A stretch of 64,000 nucleotides of DNA from Nostoc sp. UHCC 0926. GTDB lineage: Bacteria > Cyanobacteriota > Cyanobacteriia > Cyanobacteriales > Nostocaceae. This document shows positions 17,211-26,852 of this stretch, piece after piece. Position 1 is the first letter of the stretch. Each line of letters starts with the position of its first letter. Position numbers and translations under genes: made by a program. Location: the NCBI RefSeq assembly GCF_028623165.1, contig NZ_CP117771.1, forward strand, positions 154,102 through 218,101, given 5' to 3'. Below the pieces are notes generated by a model. It saw only the letters and a list, made by a program, of their open reading frames with translations. It was not told the origin of the DNA and did no database searches.

Positions 17211-18140
17211 TTAATTACCGTCTCCTATTCGCAAGCCATTACCTTGACCAATGTTGATGTTATATTTTCCACGCTGATTTACATTCTGGATGATTTGGTT
17301 ATTAGCACCTTGTTTATTAAAAGCCCCAGCTTCAGGTTCAATCTCTGGTTCACCTTCAAATGGTAATCCTTTCGGCTCAGTATCGCCGCCTGCATAGTAC
17401 GCCAGGATGAAGTTATCAGCTTGCTCGAAATTTAAAATGGGATGCTGACGCTCGCGTGTTCTTCTAGGTACGACCTCACGAGCATACATTGCTAAATCTG
17501 CAACCCGCACATAACCATCTTTTTTTGAGGCTCCTTTACCTGCTAATGCCTCAATCAACGCCAGCGTAAATGCACTATAAGGTCTACCTGCAAGGGATTT
17601 TTCATCAGCTTGGGAGGAGGCGATTGCTACTCGTCCTTTCCCTTCATTAAACAAAGCTTGAGCCTCTGGGGGAAGCGGCGATTTTTCAGCTTCATAGCCC
17701 AATTTTGATGTATCTCCTAATCCACCAGCATGGCAACAATCCAGTAATACCAACAGCTTTTTAGCAGAAATGGCCTGTAGCTTAGTGATGAACTCCGTAC
17801 CGCTAATCGCAGTTTTATGTAATTTGGTTTGGTCATAGCCAAAAGGCATTAAGTAATATGCCTCTCCCATCGGACTAGCTACCTGATACCCATGCCCAGA
17901 AAAATAGACAATTACTGTAGAGTCAGGCGTAGTTGATTGAGCTAGTTGGTCTAAAGCTGCAATAACTCCCTCTCGGTTTGCCTGTTCCTTACTCAATAAA
18001 TGGACCTGCTCAGGTTGATAAGCGCAGCGTTCCGGGTCTTTAAGGATATTGGCAAGACCGATAGCATCATCTACGGTGTTGGGTAAGTCACCGCCAACTC
18101 CAACAATACAGGCATGACCTTGGCTAAAGAGTTCGTTCAC
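17211..18140 (-). CDS. Caspase-family (C14/metacaspase-like) protease with C-terminal RHIM-like motif
   Basis: 309 residues. The peptidase C14 fold begins ACIVGVGGDLPNTVDDA. The His is in YFSGHGYQ (~80) and the Cys in LLDCCHAGG (~133), with the expected basic and hydrophobic frame, so the dyad is intact. After an acidic linker the protein ends in GKYNINIGQGNGLRIGDGN, the core of the adaptor module used N-terminally by its neighbours but without the flanking helices. It fits a death effector recruited by the EAD-bearing STAND sensors. It is transcribed divergently from the membrane protein at 18192, with only 51 nt between the genes, suggesting a shared regulatory region. Confidence 0.92.
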   Translation of the reverse strand: MNELFSQGHACIVGVGGDLPNTVDDAIGLANILKDPERCAYQPEQVHLLSKEQANREGVIAALDQLAQSTTPDSTVIVYFSGHGYQVASPMGEAYYLMPFGYDQTKLHKTAISGTEFITKLQAISAKKLLVLLDCCHAGGLGDTSKLGYEAEKSPLPPEAQALFNEGKGRVAIASSQADEKSLAGRPYSAFTLALIEALAGKGASKKDGYVRVADLAMYAREVVPRRTRERQHPILNFEQADNFILAYYAGGDTEPKGLPFEGEPEIEPEAGAFNKQGANNQIIQNVNQRGKYNINIGQGNGLRIGDGN

Positions 18141-18191
18141 TTTTGGTTAGGTGTCAGGTAATATAGCTATAATTTAACACCTATCTTAGGT

Positions 18192-19649
18192 ATGAAAATT
18201 CCTCACATTAGTATCCTGAAATCCTTATTTTTAACACTCTTTATTTTGATTGAATCTCCAGCCTTTGCTCAAGCAGAGGTTGTAATTAACCCCAGAGCAA
18301 TTACAGTTAACGGAACTAGAGGAGAGAGCATAACCCGCACAGTTACACTGCGTACTAATGAGAAAATAAACAATCTGAAAATAGTTACTTCTGACTTACT
18401 GAGTGCCGATAATAACTCTATTTTACCAGCAGAGGCGATTAAACTTACTTCATCACCAACTCAAGTTATTCCTCAAGAACTAATTAGCTTACCAGTCAAA
18501 TTTAACTTGCAAGCGGCTTATAGTGGGGAGTTTACAGGTGAAATTGTACTCACCTATGAGGCTGGTGAAAAAACCATTCCAGTTATCATCAGGCTCAAAG
18601 ACCCATGGCCCTTACCCCTGATCGCGTTACTGTTCGGCATCATCATTGGCATGGCAGTTTCTGCATACAGTAGTCAAGGCAAGTTAAGTGATGAGGTTAC
18701 AGTTAACTTAGAGAATTTGCGTATCCAGATTGACTCAGATAAGGTAGAGGCACGCTCATTTTGGTCACGAGCAGATATGTATCTTACTGTCGCTAAACAA
18801 GCACGCGATGCCAAACAAATTACTGACGCTCAAACAGCTCTTAATAATGCGAAAGAGGTTTGGAATAAGTGGATATATCAACGCTCTAATTGGTATATCC
18901 AGTTTGGTTACTATGATAGGCTCCGTAACCGTCTTAATCAAGATGACCTCAGAGATACATCTGCTCTTTATATTCAAGCCCTAGATCGGGATTTAGAACA
19001 ATATTTGCAGAATTCTCCTGTTCTTTCAACGCCATCTGAGTTACAACAACTTCTAGATAAACTATCCCAACAAATTAATACTTATCTTCAACTTAAAACG
19101 CAGTTAGAAAAGCTGAAAGACGTGATATCTGTTTTGGATCAGCCAGAACAACGTTATGAATGGGAAGATAAAGCATCTGAATTAACGCAGCGATTGTATA
19201 TGTTGTTGTCCTCTCAAGAAACTGAAATTCAGACATTACAAACTGACATTAATACAAGCATTGAAAAATTGAGAGTGTTGGGTGCTCAGGTTTCTGAAGT
19301 ATTCAAAAGTGTTGATGGGAGTCCTGAAGTAGGTTTAGTGATACAAGCCCCATCTGTATGGAACAAAGACTCTTTACAAGTTCCATTTTTGGTCAAGAGA
19401 TGGAGAGCGATCGCCAGCTTATGGCAAACTGCCAATGGACGTTTAAGGCTATTTTATCTCTCCAGTTATTTGATTTCTTTTACTGTTTTTGCGGGTAGTG
19501 GTTTTAATCAGTTGTATTGGACTAAACCAACCTTTGGAGCCAATGGATGGGGTGATTATTTTGCTTTATTAGCATTGGGATTTGGTGCAGAGGCTACTCG
19601 AAATGTTGTCACACAAGTAGCCCGTAAAGCAGATGAATCAACTTCATAG
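18192..19649 (+). CDS. Membrane protein with extracytoplasmic Ig-like domain and coiled coil
   Basis: 485 residues. An N-terminal signal peptide (SLFLTLFILIESPAFAQA) is followed by a beta-rich domain (~30-135) resembling Ig-like/COG1470-type modules. A transmembrane helix (PLPLIALLFGIIIGMAVSAY, ~140-160) leads to a long cytoplasmic helical/coiled-coil region (~170-400). Hydrophobic segments occur near the C terminus (YLSSYLISFTVFAGSGF and YFALLALGFGAEATRNV). It is divergent from the caspase gene and upstream of the NB-ARC-TPR gene. A periplasmic domain joined to a cytoplasmic coiled coil suggests envelope sensing or anchoring. No named family is recognised. Confidence 0.7.
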   Translation: MKIPHISILKSLFLTLFILIESPAFAQAEVVINPRAITVNGTRGESITRTVTLRTNEKINNLKIVTSDLLSADNNSILPAEAIKLTSSPTQVIPQELISLPVKFNLQAAYSGEFTGEIVLTYEAGEKTIPVIIRLKDPWPLPLIALLFGIIIGMAVSAYSSQGKLSDEVTVNLENLRIQIDSDKVEARSFWSRADMYLTVAKQARDAKQITDAQTALNNAKEVWNKWIYQRSNWYIQFGYYDRLRNRLNQDDLRDTSALYIQALDRDLEQYLQNSPVLSTPSELQQLLDKLSQQINTYLQLKTQLEKLKDVISVLDQPEQRYEWEDKASELTQRLYMLLSSQETEIQTLQTDINTSIEKLRVLGAQVSEVFKSVDGSPEVGLVIQAPSVWNKDSLQVPFLVKRWRAIASLWQTANGRLRLFYLSSYLISFTVFAGSGFNQLYWTKPTFGANGWGDYFALLALGFGAEATRNVVTQVARKADESTS

Positions 19650-19790
19650 CTTTATCGGAATAAATTGCTCGGCATTTGCTGGTTATGGCAAAATTTTGTG
19701 TAACAAGTATATTTAAAGTTGTTTAACAAAAAATAGCTAAAAAATGCGAAAAAGCCTAAAATTTTCTCAACTCAATAAGTAAGGAAAAGT

Positions 19791-22154
19791 GTGGATAATC
19801 GCGATCATTTAGGTAATATTATTGACCGCATCCTTAACGGAAGTCAGACTGAGGAGGATATTGCCCAACTGCGGCGATCGCTGAACATGGCTGACGGTGT
19901 TTTGCAGTTAGTATCCCAAGATGGCAAGTTTAATACGAATATTGGGCAGATAACTGGCGGAGATATTCACCTGGGCGATCGCATTTACCAGGGTGCTGAT
20001 GCCGAAGCTATCAAGGAAATTTTACGAGAAGCTTTAAAGACACTTCAGCCCAATACTAAACTGACTGGAATTCCTGAGAACTTACCCCGTAGTGGCGTAG
20101 TACAGTTTGTCGGGCGGGAGCAAGAACTGGAAACCCTACACCAGCAGCTACAAGAGAATACACGGGTGGCAGTGTGTGCGATCGCAGGTATGGGGGGCAT
20201 TGGTAAAACGGAACTGGCGCTGCAATATGCTTTGATACGCAAGCAAACCTACCAAGGCGGTATCTGCTGGTTGCGGGCGAAAGGATTGAATGTAGGCACT
20301 CAAATTGTACAATTTGGACAATCACGACTCCAGCTTCACCCGCCTGAAGACTTAGACTTAACTGGTCAAGTAGGATTTTGCTGGACGCATTGGGCAGCAG
20401 GTGAGGTGTTGGTAATATTCGATGATGTAACAGACTATGAAATCATCAAACCTTATTTCCCTCCTGCTGAACCTCGATTCAAAGTAATGATTACAACCCG
20501 CTTACGGTTAGGTAAATCCGTCAAGCAGTTAGAGATTGAAGTACTAAGTGAATCAGCAGCCCTAGCATTATTAGAATCGTTAGTGGGAACAGAACGCATC
20601 CAGCGCGAACTAGATAATGCCAAAAAACTCTGTGCTTGGTTGGGATACTTACCTCTGGGATTGGAGTTGGTAGGACGCTATCTTGACCGTAAAACTGACC
20701 TGTCTCTGAGTGATATGCAGCAACGGTTGGAGAAGAAGAGATTGGATGAGCGATCGCTCTCTAAACCTGATGCCGACATGACCGCATCTTTGGGAGTTGC
20801 TGCTGCTTTTGAACTAAGTTGGGAGGTACTTGATCAGCCAACAAAACAGTTGGGTTGTTTACTTAGCTTGTTTGCCCTCGCTCCCATTCCCTGGTCGTTA
20901 GTCGAGCCATGTTTGCCAGAGCAAGACCAAGAAGACCTGGAAGAACTGCGGGATGACAACCTGCTTAACCTGAACCTCATCCAACGCAAAGGCGTAGCCA
21001 TTTATCAACTGCATCAACTGATTCGAGAATTCTTCCAGGCAAAGCAACATAGCATCACTAACTCTGACCAACTCAAACGGCAATTCTGTCAAGCAATGGT
21101 AACTGTTGCCCAAAAAATTCCAGAAAATCCCACTCGTAACCTGCTTTTAGAACTAGCACCTGTCATGCCCCATGTAGCGGAAGCTGCCACAACATTAAAT
21201 TGCTACTTAACTGATACAGATGCACTCAAACCGTTTGAAGCTCTAGGTCGGTTTTACGAGGGACAGAGTTTTTATCAACAAGCCGCAGACTGGTACGACA
21301 GGTGTCGTAGCCTAAGTGAGCAACGCTTCGGTAGCGAACATCTTGATGTTGCAACGAGTATTAACTATCTGGCATATATTTACAGGTTGCAAGGTCGTTA
21401 CGTAGAAGCTGAACTGCTGTGTCAACAAGTACTGATGATCAGACAACGTTTGCTAGGTGCAGAAGCTCCTCAAATAGCTGACAGTCTTAATCAACTAGCA
21501 ATGCTTTACTTCCTTCAGGGAAAATACGATGATGCAGAGGCTTTATACAAGCAAGCATTAGAAATGAGGCAACGCTTGTTAGGCTCTGAACATCCAGATG
21601 TAGCAGAATATTTAAATAACTTAGGATTTCTCTACCTTGCTCAAGAACGCTACAGCGAAGCAGAACCACTATTTAAACAAGCAATTATCTTTTATAAAGA
21701 TACAACAGAAAAAATTTATTTGGCTATAACTTTGAATAACTTGGCACGGCTTTACGATGCCCAAGAACGCTACACTGAAGCAGAAATTTTGTACTTACAA
21801 GCATTAGAACTTTTCAAACAACTATTAGGAGAAGAACACCCTGATGTAGCAAACTGCCTTAATAATCTAGCATTCATCTATGCCCAGCAAGGTTATCAAT
21901 TAAAGGCAGAAACTACTTACAGTCAAGCATTAGAGATACGTCGGAAGCTTTTGGGAAATGAGCATCCTGATGTAGCATTTAGTTTGAATGATTTAGCAAA
22001 ATTCTACACTTCTTTGAAACGTTATGCCCAAGCTGAACCACTTTATCTGCAAGCCTTAGCAATTCTTGAGGAAAAACTCGGTAAAGAGCATCCATTTACA
22101 GTCAGACTGTACCAAAATCTATCTGAACTAAGGGATGCAGCCAAGACTATTTAA
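19791..22154 (+). CDS. EAD-NB-ARC-TPR STAND ATPase
   Basis: 787 residues from GTG 19791, with AAGGA about 6 nt upstream. The EAD module is a variant with a longer turn (DGKFNTNIGQITGGDIHLGD), shared with the gene at 33946. The NB-ARC domain has P-loop GMGGIGKTELAL (~131), kinase-2 VLVIFDDVTDY (~208), TTRLRLG, and the GxP-type GYLPLGLELVGRYL (~285). From ~480 come at least six Kinesin-light-chain-like TPRs of 42 residues (EAEPLFKQA..; GSEHPDVAEYLNNLGFLY). In this STAND class the TPRs sense a ligand and NB-ARC oligomerises. It is followed 20 nt later by the TPR-CHAT gene, with which it probably forms an operon. Confidence 0.92.
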   Translation: MDNRDHLGNIIDRILNGSQTEEDIAQLRRSLNMADGVLQLVSQDGKFNTNIGQITGGDIHLGDRIYQGADAEAIKEILREALKTLQPNTKLTGIPENLPRSGVVQFVGREQELETLHQQLQENTRVAVCAIAGMGGIGKTELALQYALIRKQTYQGGICWLRAKGLNVGTQIVQFGQSRLQLHPPEDLDLTGQVGFCWTHWAAGEVLVIFDDVTDYEIIKPYFPPAEPRFKVMITTRLRLGKSVKQLEIEVLSESAALALLESLVGTERIQRELDNAKKLCAWLGYLPLGLELVGRYLDRKTDLSLSDMQQRLEKKRLDERSLSKPDADMTASLGVAAAFELSWEVLDQPTKQLGCLLSLFALAPIPWSLVEPCLPEQDQEDLEELRDDNLLNLNLIQRKGVAIYQLHQLIREFFQAKQHSITNSDQLKRQFCQAMVTVAQKIPENPTRNLLLELAPVMPHVAEAATTLNCYLTDTDALKPFEALGRFYEGQSFYQQAADWYDRCRSLSEQRFGSEHLDVATSINYLAYIYRLQGRYVEAELLCQQVLMIRQRLLGAEAPQIADSLNQLAMLYFLQGKYDDAEALYKQALEMRQRLLGSEHPDVAEYLNNLGFLYLAQERYSEAEPLFKQAIIFYKDTTEKIYLAITLNNLARLYDAQERYTEAEILYLQALELFKQLLGEEHPDVANCLNNLAFIYAQQGYQLKAETTYSQALEIRRKLLGNEHPDVAFSLNDLAKFYTSLKRYAQAEPLYLQALAILEEKLGKEHPFTVRLYQNLSELRDAAKTI

Positions 22155-22174
22155 TTATAATAAGGTGTGATTTT

Positions 22175-25033
22175 ATGCGTTTACGAACTTTTATCCTGTT
22201 TTCCTTATTTACTGCTGCTTTTACGGGATTGTTGTTTTATTATTTTCAAAATAAACTAGTTTATGGTCAAAAAAAATCTGGGCAATTTCCTAATACAAAT
22301 CTTAGTAAAACTCCACCAAATCTTCCTAAAATCTCAAGTATTTGTATAATTGAAAACATTGGGCAAGATAAATCTCCTAATTTAATTAACAGTGAAAAAC
22401 TTACTCTTGAACAGGCAGACAGACTTTTGCTAGAGGGAACTCAATCTACTGAAGCATATAAATATGATAACGCCTTAAGAAGTTTTGAGACAGCTCTGAA
22501 AGTTTACCAAAAAGAGAAAGATTTTGAAAAACAAGCAATTACTCTCGGTAGGATAGGAAATGTTTACTATCAAACAGCAGATTACAAAAAAGCGATTAGT
22601 TGCCATAATAAACGTAAAACAATTGCTGATATAAAAATAATTAATAAAAAAGAAGAGGTAGCTGCTTTAAGTAGCTTGGGTAATGCTTACTATGCAATGG
22701 GTAATTACTCAAAAGCTCGTATTTACTACAGCAGAAGTTTAAAATTTGCTCAAGATAAAAATATCCTGATGGATCAGGATAATCGAAAGCGAGCGGAGGC
22801 GATCGCTCTAGCGGGCCTGGGAAGTGTCGCCCACAGTATAGGTAACTATACAAAAGCAATAAAACTTCATGAAGATCGTTTGAATATTGTTGATGAAGCT
22901 CTTAATAATAATCAAAACTTAACTGAAGAAAACCAAAAAGAGTTTATTAAATTAAAAGCATCAGTTTTAGGTAGTTTGGGTAATGCCTATCACAATCAAG
23001 GGAATTATACAAAGGCAATTGAATACTATAAAGCTCATTTAAAAACTGCTATAGATGCTAAAAATAAACGAGAAGAGGCGATTGCTTTAGGGGAATTAGG
23101 AAGTGCTTCCCACAGTAGTTGGGTGCGTAATAATTTCATAAGGAAAGATGATTTAGAGCAGGCAATAAAATATTATAAAGATCGTTTGAGCATTGCTGAA
23201 GAAATTGGAGATCGTCGTTTAGTCGCATCTACTTACGGTGGTTTAGGTAACATTTACTATTCAACAGGTAATCTTGAAAAAGCTAATCTTGAAAAGTCCC
23301 ATAAAGATTATAATGAAGTTATTAAATATACCAACAGTTATTTAAGTACTTCAACAGATATTGAAGATAGACCTGGCATGGGCAATGCTTTAAATATATT
23401 AGGAGTAACTTATTTTCAGATTAGTAATATCCTTAAAAACCAGGAAAAAACACTGAAAGAAACTGGCAGAATTACAGAAGCAGAACAAAAGTTTGCTGAA
23501 GCTCAAGAAAATCTAGATAAAGCCATAAAAAGTTTGAAGGAGGCGATAAGTGTAAGGGAATACCTCCGAAAGAGGTTAACTGAAACAGAAAAAATATTGA
23601 TATTTGATACTCAACAAACCGCTTATCTTAATCTCCAACAAGTTTACGTTAGTAAAGGCGAGTATGACCTTGCATTAGAGATTGCAGAAACAGGAAGGGC
23701 GAAAGCTTTTGTAGATGTTTTGGCAAAGCAATTGAATATGAATAGAGAAATATCTCCTAATTTTAAGATTCAAGATATCAAAAGAATTGCTCAAGAACAG
23801 CAAGCTACTTTAGTAATATACTCAAACATATTAGAAAAAGATTCTATTACTAATGACAGTGAAAAATTTTATATTTGGGTAGTTAGACCTAACCAAGAAA
23901 AAGTAAGTTTTGAACAAGTTGATTTAAAATCTACGAAAATCTGGAAAGAAAGTTTATCTAAAATTAGACAGAGGTTACAGGACTTAGGAGGAAATGATAG
24001 GCCAGTTGGCATTTTAGTAGGATCAATTCCTCGTGCTTATATTCGTGGTACTAAAAAAGATATAAGTTCAGGTAATGAACCTTATAAAAAGGATATAGAA
24101 GAACTTTTAGCAGCTAATTATGAACTTTTGATTAAACCGAATAATCAGAATATTTTATCAATAGAAGATAAGAAAGTTATCTTTATTCCTCAAGGATCTT
24201 TATTCGAGATTCCGTTTGCTGCACTCTACGATATTAAAGAAAAACAATACTTGATTGAAAAACATACTATTTTGACTTCTCCCTCAGTTCAGGTCTTGGA
24301 TATGCTCCACAAACGCCAGCAAAAGCGTGAGTTACATAATAAACCTTTACAAAACAAAGACTGGTTAATTTTGGGTTTAGAAGATGCAAAGCCAAACAAA
24401 TTCTGTTCGCAAGATGTAACTTTAAATAAACTACCAGGAGCAGAGCAAGAAGCAAAAGATATTGCTTATGTGTTGTTCCAAGGAAAAGCAATTGAGGATA
24501 AAACAGAAACTGCTGTTAGGAAAAAGATGCTTCAGGCACGGATGATTCATCTCGCAACTCACGGCTTACTAGATAATTGTAAGGAAGATGCAGAGGTTCC
24601 AGGAGCGATCGCTTTGGATGCCTCTGAGAATGATGACGGTTGGCTTACTGCTAGTGAAATTTCACAAATGGAGTTACAAGCGGAGCTAATTGTTCTAAGC
24701 GCTTGCGATACTGCGCTAGGAAAACTGACAGGAGATGGTGTAATTGGTCTGTCTCGTTCTGCACTTGCTGCCGGTTCTTCCAGCGCGATCGTTTCCTTAT
24801 GGAAGGTAGAGGATTATTCAACAGCCTTCTTGATGAAAGAGTTTTATACACAACTGAAGGAACAGCAATCTAAGTTAGGAAAATTAGACAAAGCAGAAGC
24901 TTTGCGTCAGGCAATGTTGAAGACAAAAAACTATGTCGGTAAGAATACAAAAAAGAAGATTTACTCTGAGCCTTATCAGTGGTCTGCCTTTACCCTAGTT
25001 GGTGAGCCTACAACACAGTTAGAGAAGCGTTAG
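22175..25033 (+). CDS. Membrane-anchored TPR-CHAT protease
   Basis: 952 residues. An N-terminal hydrophobic stretch (TFILFSLFTAAFTGLLFYYF) is a signal anchor or signal peptide. TPRs run from ~75 to ~420 (ALGRIGNVYYQTADYKKAI; SLGNAYHNQGNYTKAIEYY). The C-terminal CHAT peptidase (~640-950) has its His in MIHLATHGLLDN (~793) and Cys in VLSACDTALG (~844), then the usual GVIGLSRSALAAGSSSAIVS and a final WSAFTLVGEP. It lacks the EAD motif. Neighbour and spacing suggest that it acts with the EAD-NB-ARC-TPR protein. The N-terminal signal may place the protease domain outside the cytoplasm, unlike the soluble CHAT at 10605. Confidence 0.9.
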   Translation: MRLRTFILFSLFTAAFTGLLFYYFQNKLVYGQKKSGQFPNTNLSKTPPNLPKISSICIIENIGQDKSPNLINSEKLTLEQADRLLLEGTQSTEAYKYDNALRSFETALKVYQKEKDFEKQAITLGRIGNVYYQTADYKKAISCHNKRKTIADIKIINKKEEVAALSSLGNAYYAMGNYSKARIYYSRSLKFAQDKNILMDQDNRKRAEAIALAGLGSVAHSIGNYTKAIKLHEDRLNIVDEALNNNQNLTEENQKEFIKLKASVLGSLGNAYHNQGNYTKAIEYYKAHLKTAIDAKNKREEAIALGELGSASHSSWVRNNFIRKDDLEQAIKYYKDRLSIAEEIGDRRLVASTYGGLGNIYYSTGNLEKANLEKSHKDYNEVIKYTNSYLSTSTDIEDRPGMGNALNILGVTYFQISNILKNQEKTLKETGRITEAEQKFAEAQENLDKAIKSLKEAISVREYLRKRLTETEKILIFDTQQTAYLNLQQVYVSKGEYDLALEIAETGRAKAFVDVLAKQLNMNREISPNFKIQDIKRIAQEQQATLVIYSNILEKDSITNDSEKFYIWVVRPNQEKVSFEQVDLKSTKIWKESLSKIRQRLQDLGGNDRPVGILVGSIPRAYIRGTKKDISSGNEPYKKDIEELLAANYELLIKPNNQNILSIEDKKVIFIPQGSLFEIPFAALYDIKEKQYLIEKHTILTSPSVQVLDMLHKRQQKRELHNKPLQNKDWLILGLEDAKPNKFCSQDVTLNKLPGAEQEAKDIAYVLFQGKAIEDKTETAVRKKMLQARMIHLATHGLLDNCKEDAEVPGAIALDASENDDGWLTASEISQMELQAELIVLSACDTALGKLTGDGVIGLSRSALAAGSSSAIVSLWKVEDYSTAFLMKEFYTQLKEQQSKLGKLDKAEALRQAMLKTKNYVGKNTKKKIYSEPYQWSAFTLVGEPTTQLEKR

Positions 25034-25035
25034 TG

Positions 25036-25287
25036 ATGACTATCACCGATGAACTTCAAGCTATGCTTACTCGCGTCGTCAAATTAGTACTAGACAAATA
25101 CAGATAATATAGTGTTGCAGCAATGGTTCAGTGGTGGTCAAATTCTTTCTCAAAAAGGTAAATATGCAGTCAACTTAGGACAGGGGCATGAAATTTATAT
25201 TGGCATCGCATCTACCAAAAGTCCATCACAGAAAGCTTCAAGAAAGTTTTGCTGAAGCAGTTTTCGATGCTGTAATTACAATCTAGT
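25036..25287 (+). pseudogene. Decayed EAD module
   Basis: Three reading frames together spell an EAD: DELQAMLTRVV at 25049 onward, then after a stop VLQQWFSGGQILSQKGKYAVNLGQGHEIYIG in another frame, then RIYQKSITESFKKVLLKQF in a third. At least two frameshifts and a premature stop separate the parts. It is the twelfth trace of the module in the window and shows that EAD genes here are also lost. Confidence 0.7.
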
Positions 25288-25307
25288 TACATAAAATTAA
25301 GTATTAA

Positions 25308-26831
25308 ATGACACATAGCGAACATCTCAAGCAAGTTCTGAATCGGGTTGAAAAGGGACAACAAACCGATGAGGATATAACGGTTCTACATCAGAAACTG
25401 CAATCTGGCGATCACCAGATTGCATCACAGTTGGGTAAGTATAACGTCAATATTGGAGAAGGGAAAGACATACATATAGGCGATCGCATTTACAACCAGT
25501 GGGATAAGGAAGCGATGGAAGCCTTAGTTAAAGCAATTCAAGAAGCAAGCGGTATTCATCAAAATACTCAGGGTGGCGATGCAGCCGCAAGAGATATTGA
25601 TAAACGTAATATTTACGAAAATTGTACATTTATTCAATTGCTGGCTAAAGATAGTAATCTTGGTAATCTTTCTCAAGAACCCTTAAAAGATTTAGATTTT
25701 TCTGATATCTCTCAAGAAAGTATTCGACAAGCGTATCAAGATTCTTTACCTCCCGATGCTAGTGTGTGGAATTTAGAGGAAAACAATATCACACAAATCT
25801 TACAAGAGCTTAATGAATTTAGAAGATTATTTGAGTTTTTTAACTGTTTAAGTCAGGATGAAAGTATACCTGAAGAAATTCGCAATAAACTAAGTAATGT
25901 TGCTAAAAATATAGTATCAAAAAAGCATCCAGAGGAGAATACAAATAAATCCTCAACAGATTTTTTTTCTGAGAAAGAAAGACTACTTGAATCCTATTTA
26001 ATCGCTACCATTGAGCGTTGTGATGATGATAATGAGCAGTTTTTACTGAATGCTTGGTTAATTATTGATGACTCAGTGCAAGTAAATGACCTATCTAAAT
26101 TTACATCACTACTGAACAAAGATGAACAGCAACAGGGAACATTGTGTAGATTTAATGACATACCAAAACAACTGAACAAATTTTTGAAGACAAGTCTAAG
26201 ACATCTTCGAGGTAAACAATATCAGCTAATTGTTGAAGTGTTTTTACCAAGTGATTTGATTGGTACAGAGGTAGATCGCTGGAAAATTTATGACCCAATA
26301 GTAGAGGAAATAACTTTGGGGATTAAGTATCCAATTCGACTGCGATCACTAGAACGTTTGAACCTTGAATATTTAGATTCTTATCTATCTGATTGGTATA
26401 AGTATTGGGACAAGGTTAAAACTGTTTTAGATAATGAACCAATTCAAGAACTATTTGCACATCTTGAGGAGATGGAAACTTTTAATTGGAAGTCCTTAAG
26501 AAGTAGTTTAAAGGAAAAAATCGGACTTAAGGTAAGTTGCGCTCCTCCCAAAGCCAAAACCAAGGAGTTATTTAAAGCTATCTTAACAGCAACGACACCA
26601 ATTGCAATTTGGACAAGATGTGATATCCCTAATTTTGATCATGTGGCTGCAATAGATGAAATATTAACTTTTAAACCATTATGTAATTTGTGTGAATCAG
26701 TTAGACTGACTAGAGAAAAAGCTGATGCTCAAACGGAGGAACATTTAGGTTTTCATTTAGCGCTGCTTTGGGAAGATCCTCATCGTCTTACCCCTAATGT
26801 CATGCTGGAATTAAAAACACCCGGACAATAA
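25308..26831 (+). CDS. EAD-VMAP-C protein (vWA-MoxR associated protein)
   Basis: 507 residues. The EAD module spans 1-75 (QLGKYNVNIGEGKDIHIGDR). A second glycine-rich segment (GGDAAARDIDKRNIYEN, ~85-100) follows, then a helical middle region (~110-300). The C-terminal ~210 residues (RHLRGKQYQLIVEVFLPSDL to HLGFHLALLWEDPHRLTP) match the VMAP-C domain, the third component of MoxR/vWA/VMAP ternary conflict systems. MoxR and the vWA-like gene follow immediately on the same strand. The C-terminal domain is thought to be protease- or effector-related; its catalytic residues cannot be assigned here. The N terminus is nearly identical in style to the small protein at 33030, implying recent duplication. 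Confidence 0.85.
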   Translation: MTHSEHLKQVLNRVEKGQQTDEDITVLHQKLQSGDHQIASQLGKYNVNIGEGKDIHIGDRIYNQWDKEAMEALVKAIQEASGIHQNTQGGDAAARDIDKRNIYENCTFIQLLAKDSNLGNLSQEPLKDLDFSDISQESIRQAYQDSLPPDASVWNLEENNITQILQELNEFRRLFEFFNCLSQDESIPEEIRNKLSNVAKNIVSKKHPEENTNKSSTDFFSEKERLLESYLIATIERCDDDNEQFLLNAWLIIDDSVQVNDLSKFTSLLNKDEQQQGTLCRFNDIPKQLNKFLKTSLRHLRGKQYQLIVEVFLPSDLIGTEVDRWKIYDPIVEEITLGIKYPIRLRSLERLNLEYLDSYLSDWYKYWDKVKTVLDNEPIQELFAHLEEMETFNWKSLRSSLKEKIGLKVSCAPPKAKTKELFKAILTATTPIAIWTRCDIPNFDHVAAIDEILTFKPLCNLCESVRLTREKADAQTEEHLGFHLALLWEDPHRLTPNVMLELKTPGQ

Positions 26832-26852
26832 CAAGGAATTTAAATTAAAAAA

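Noticed and set aside
19791..25033. NB-ARC-TPR and TPR-CHAT as one split gene
   Set aside because: The second gene has its own ATG and an N-terminal hydrophobic signal, and the first ends after complete TPRs; they are two separate genes.
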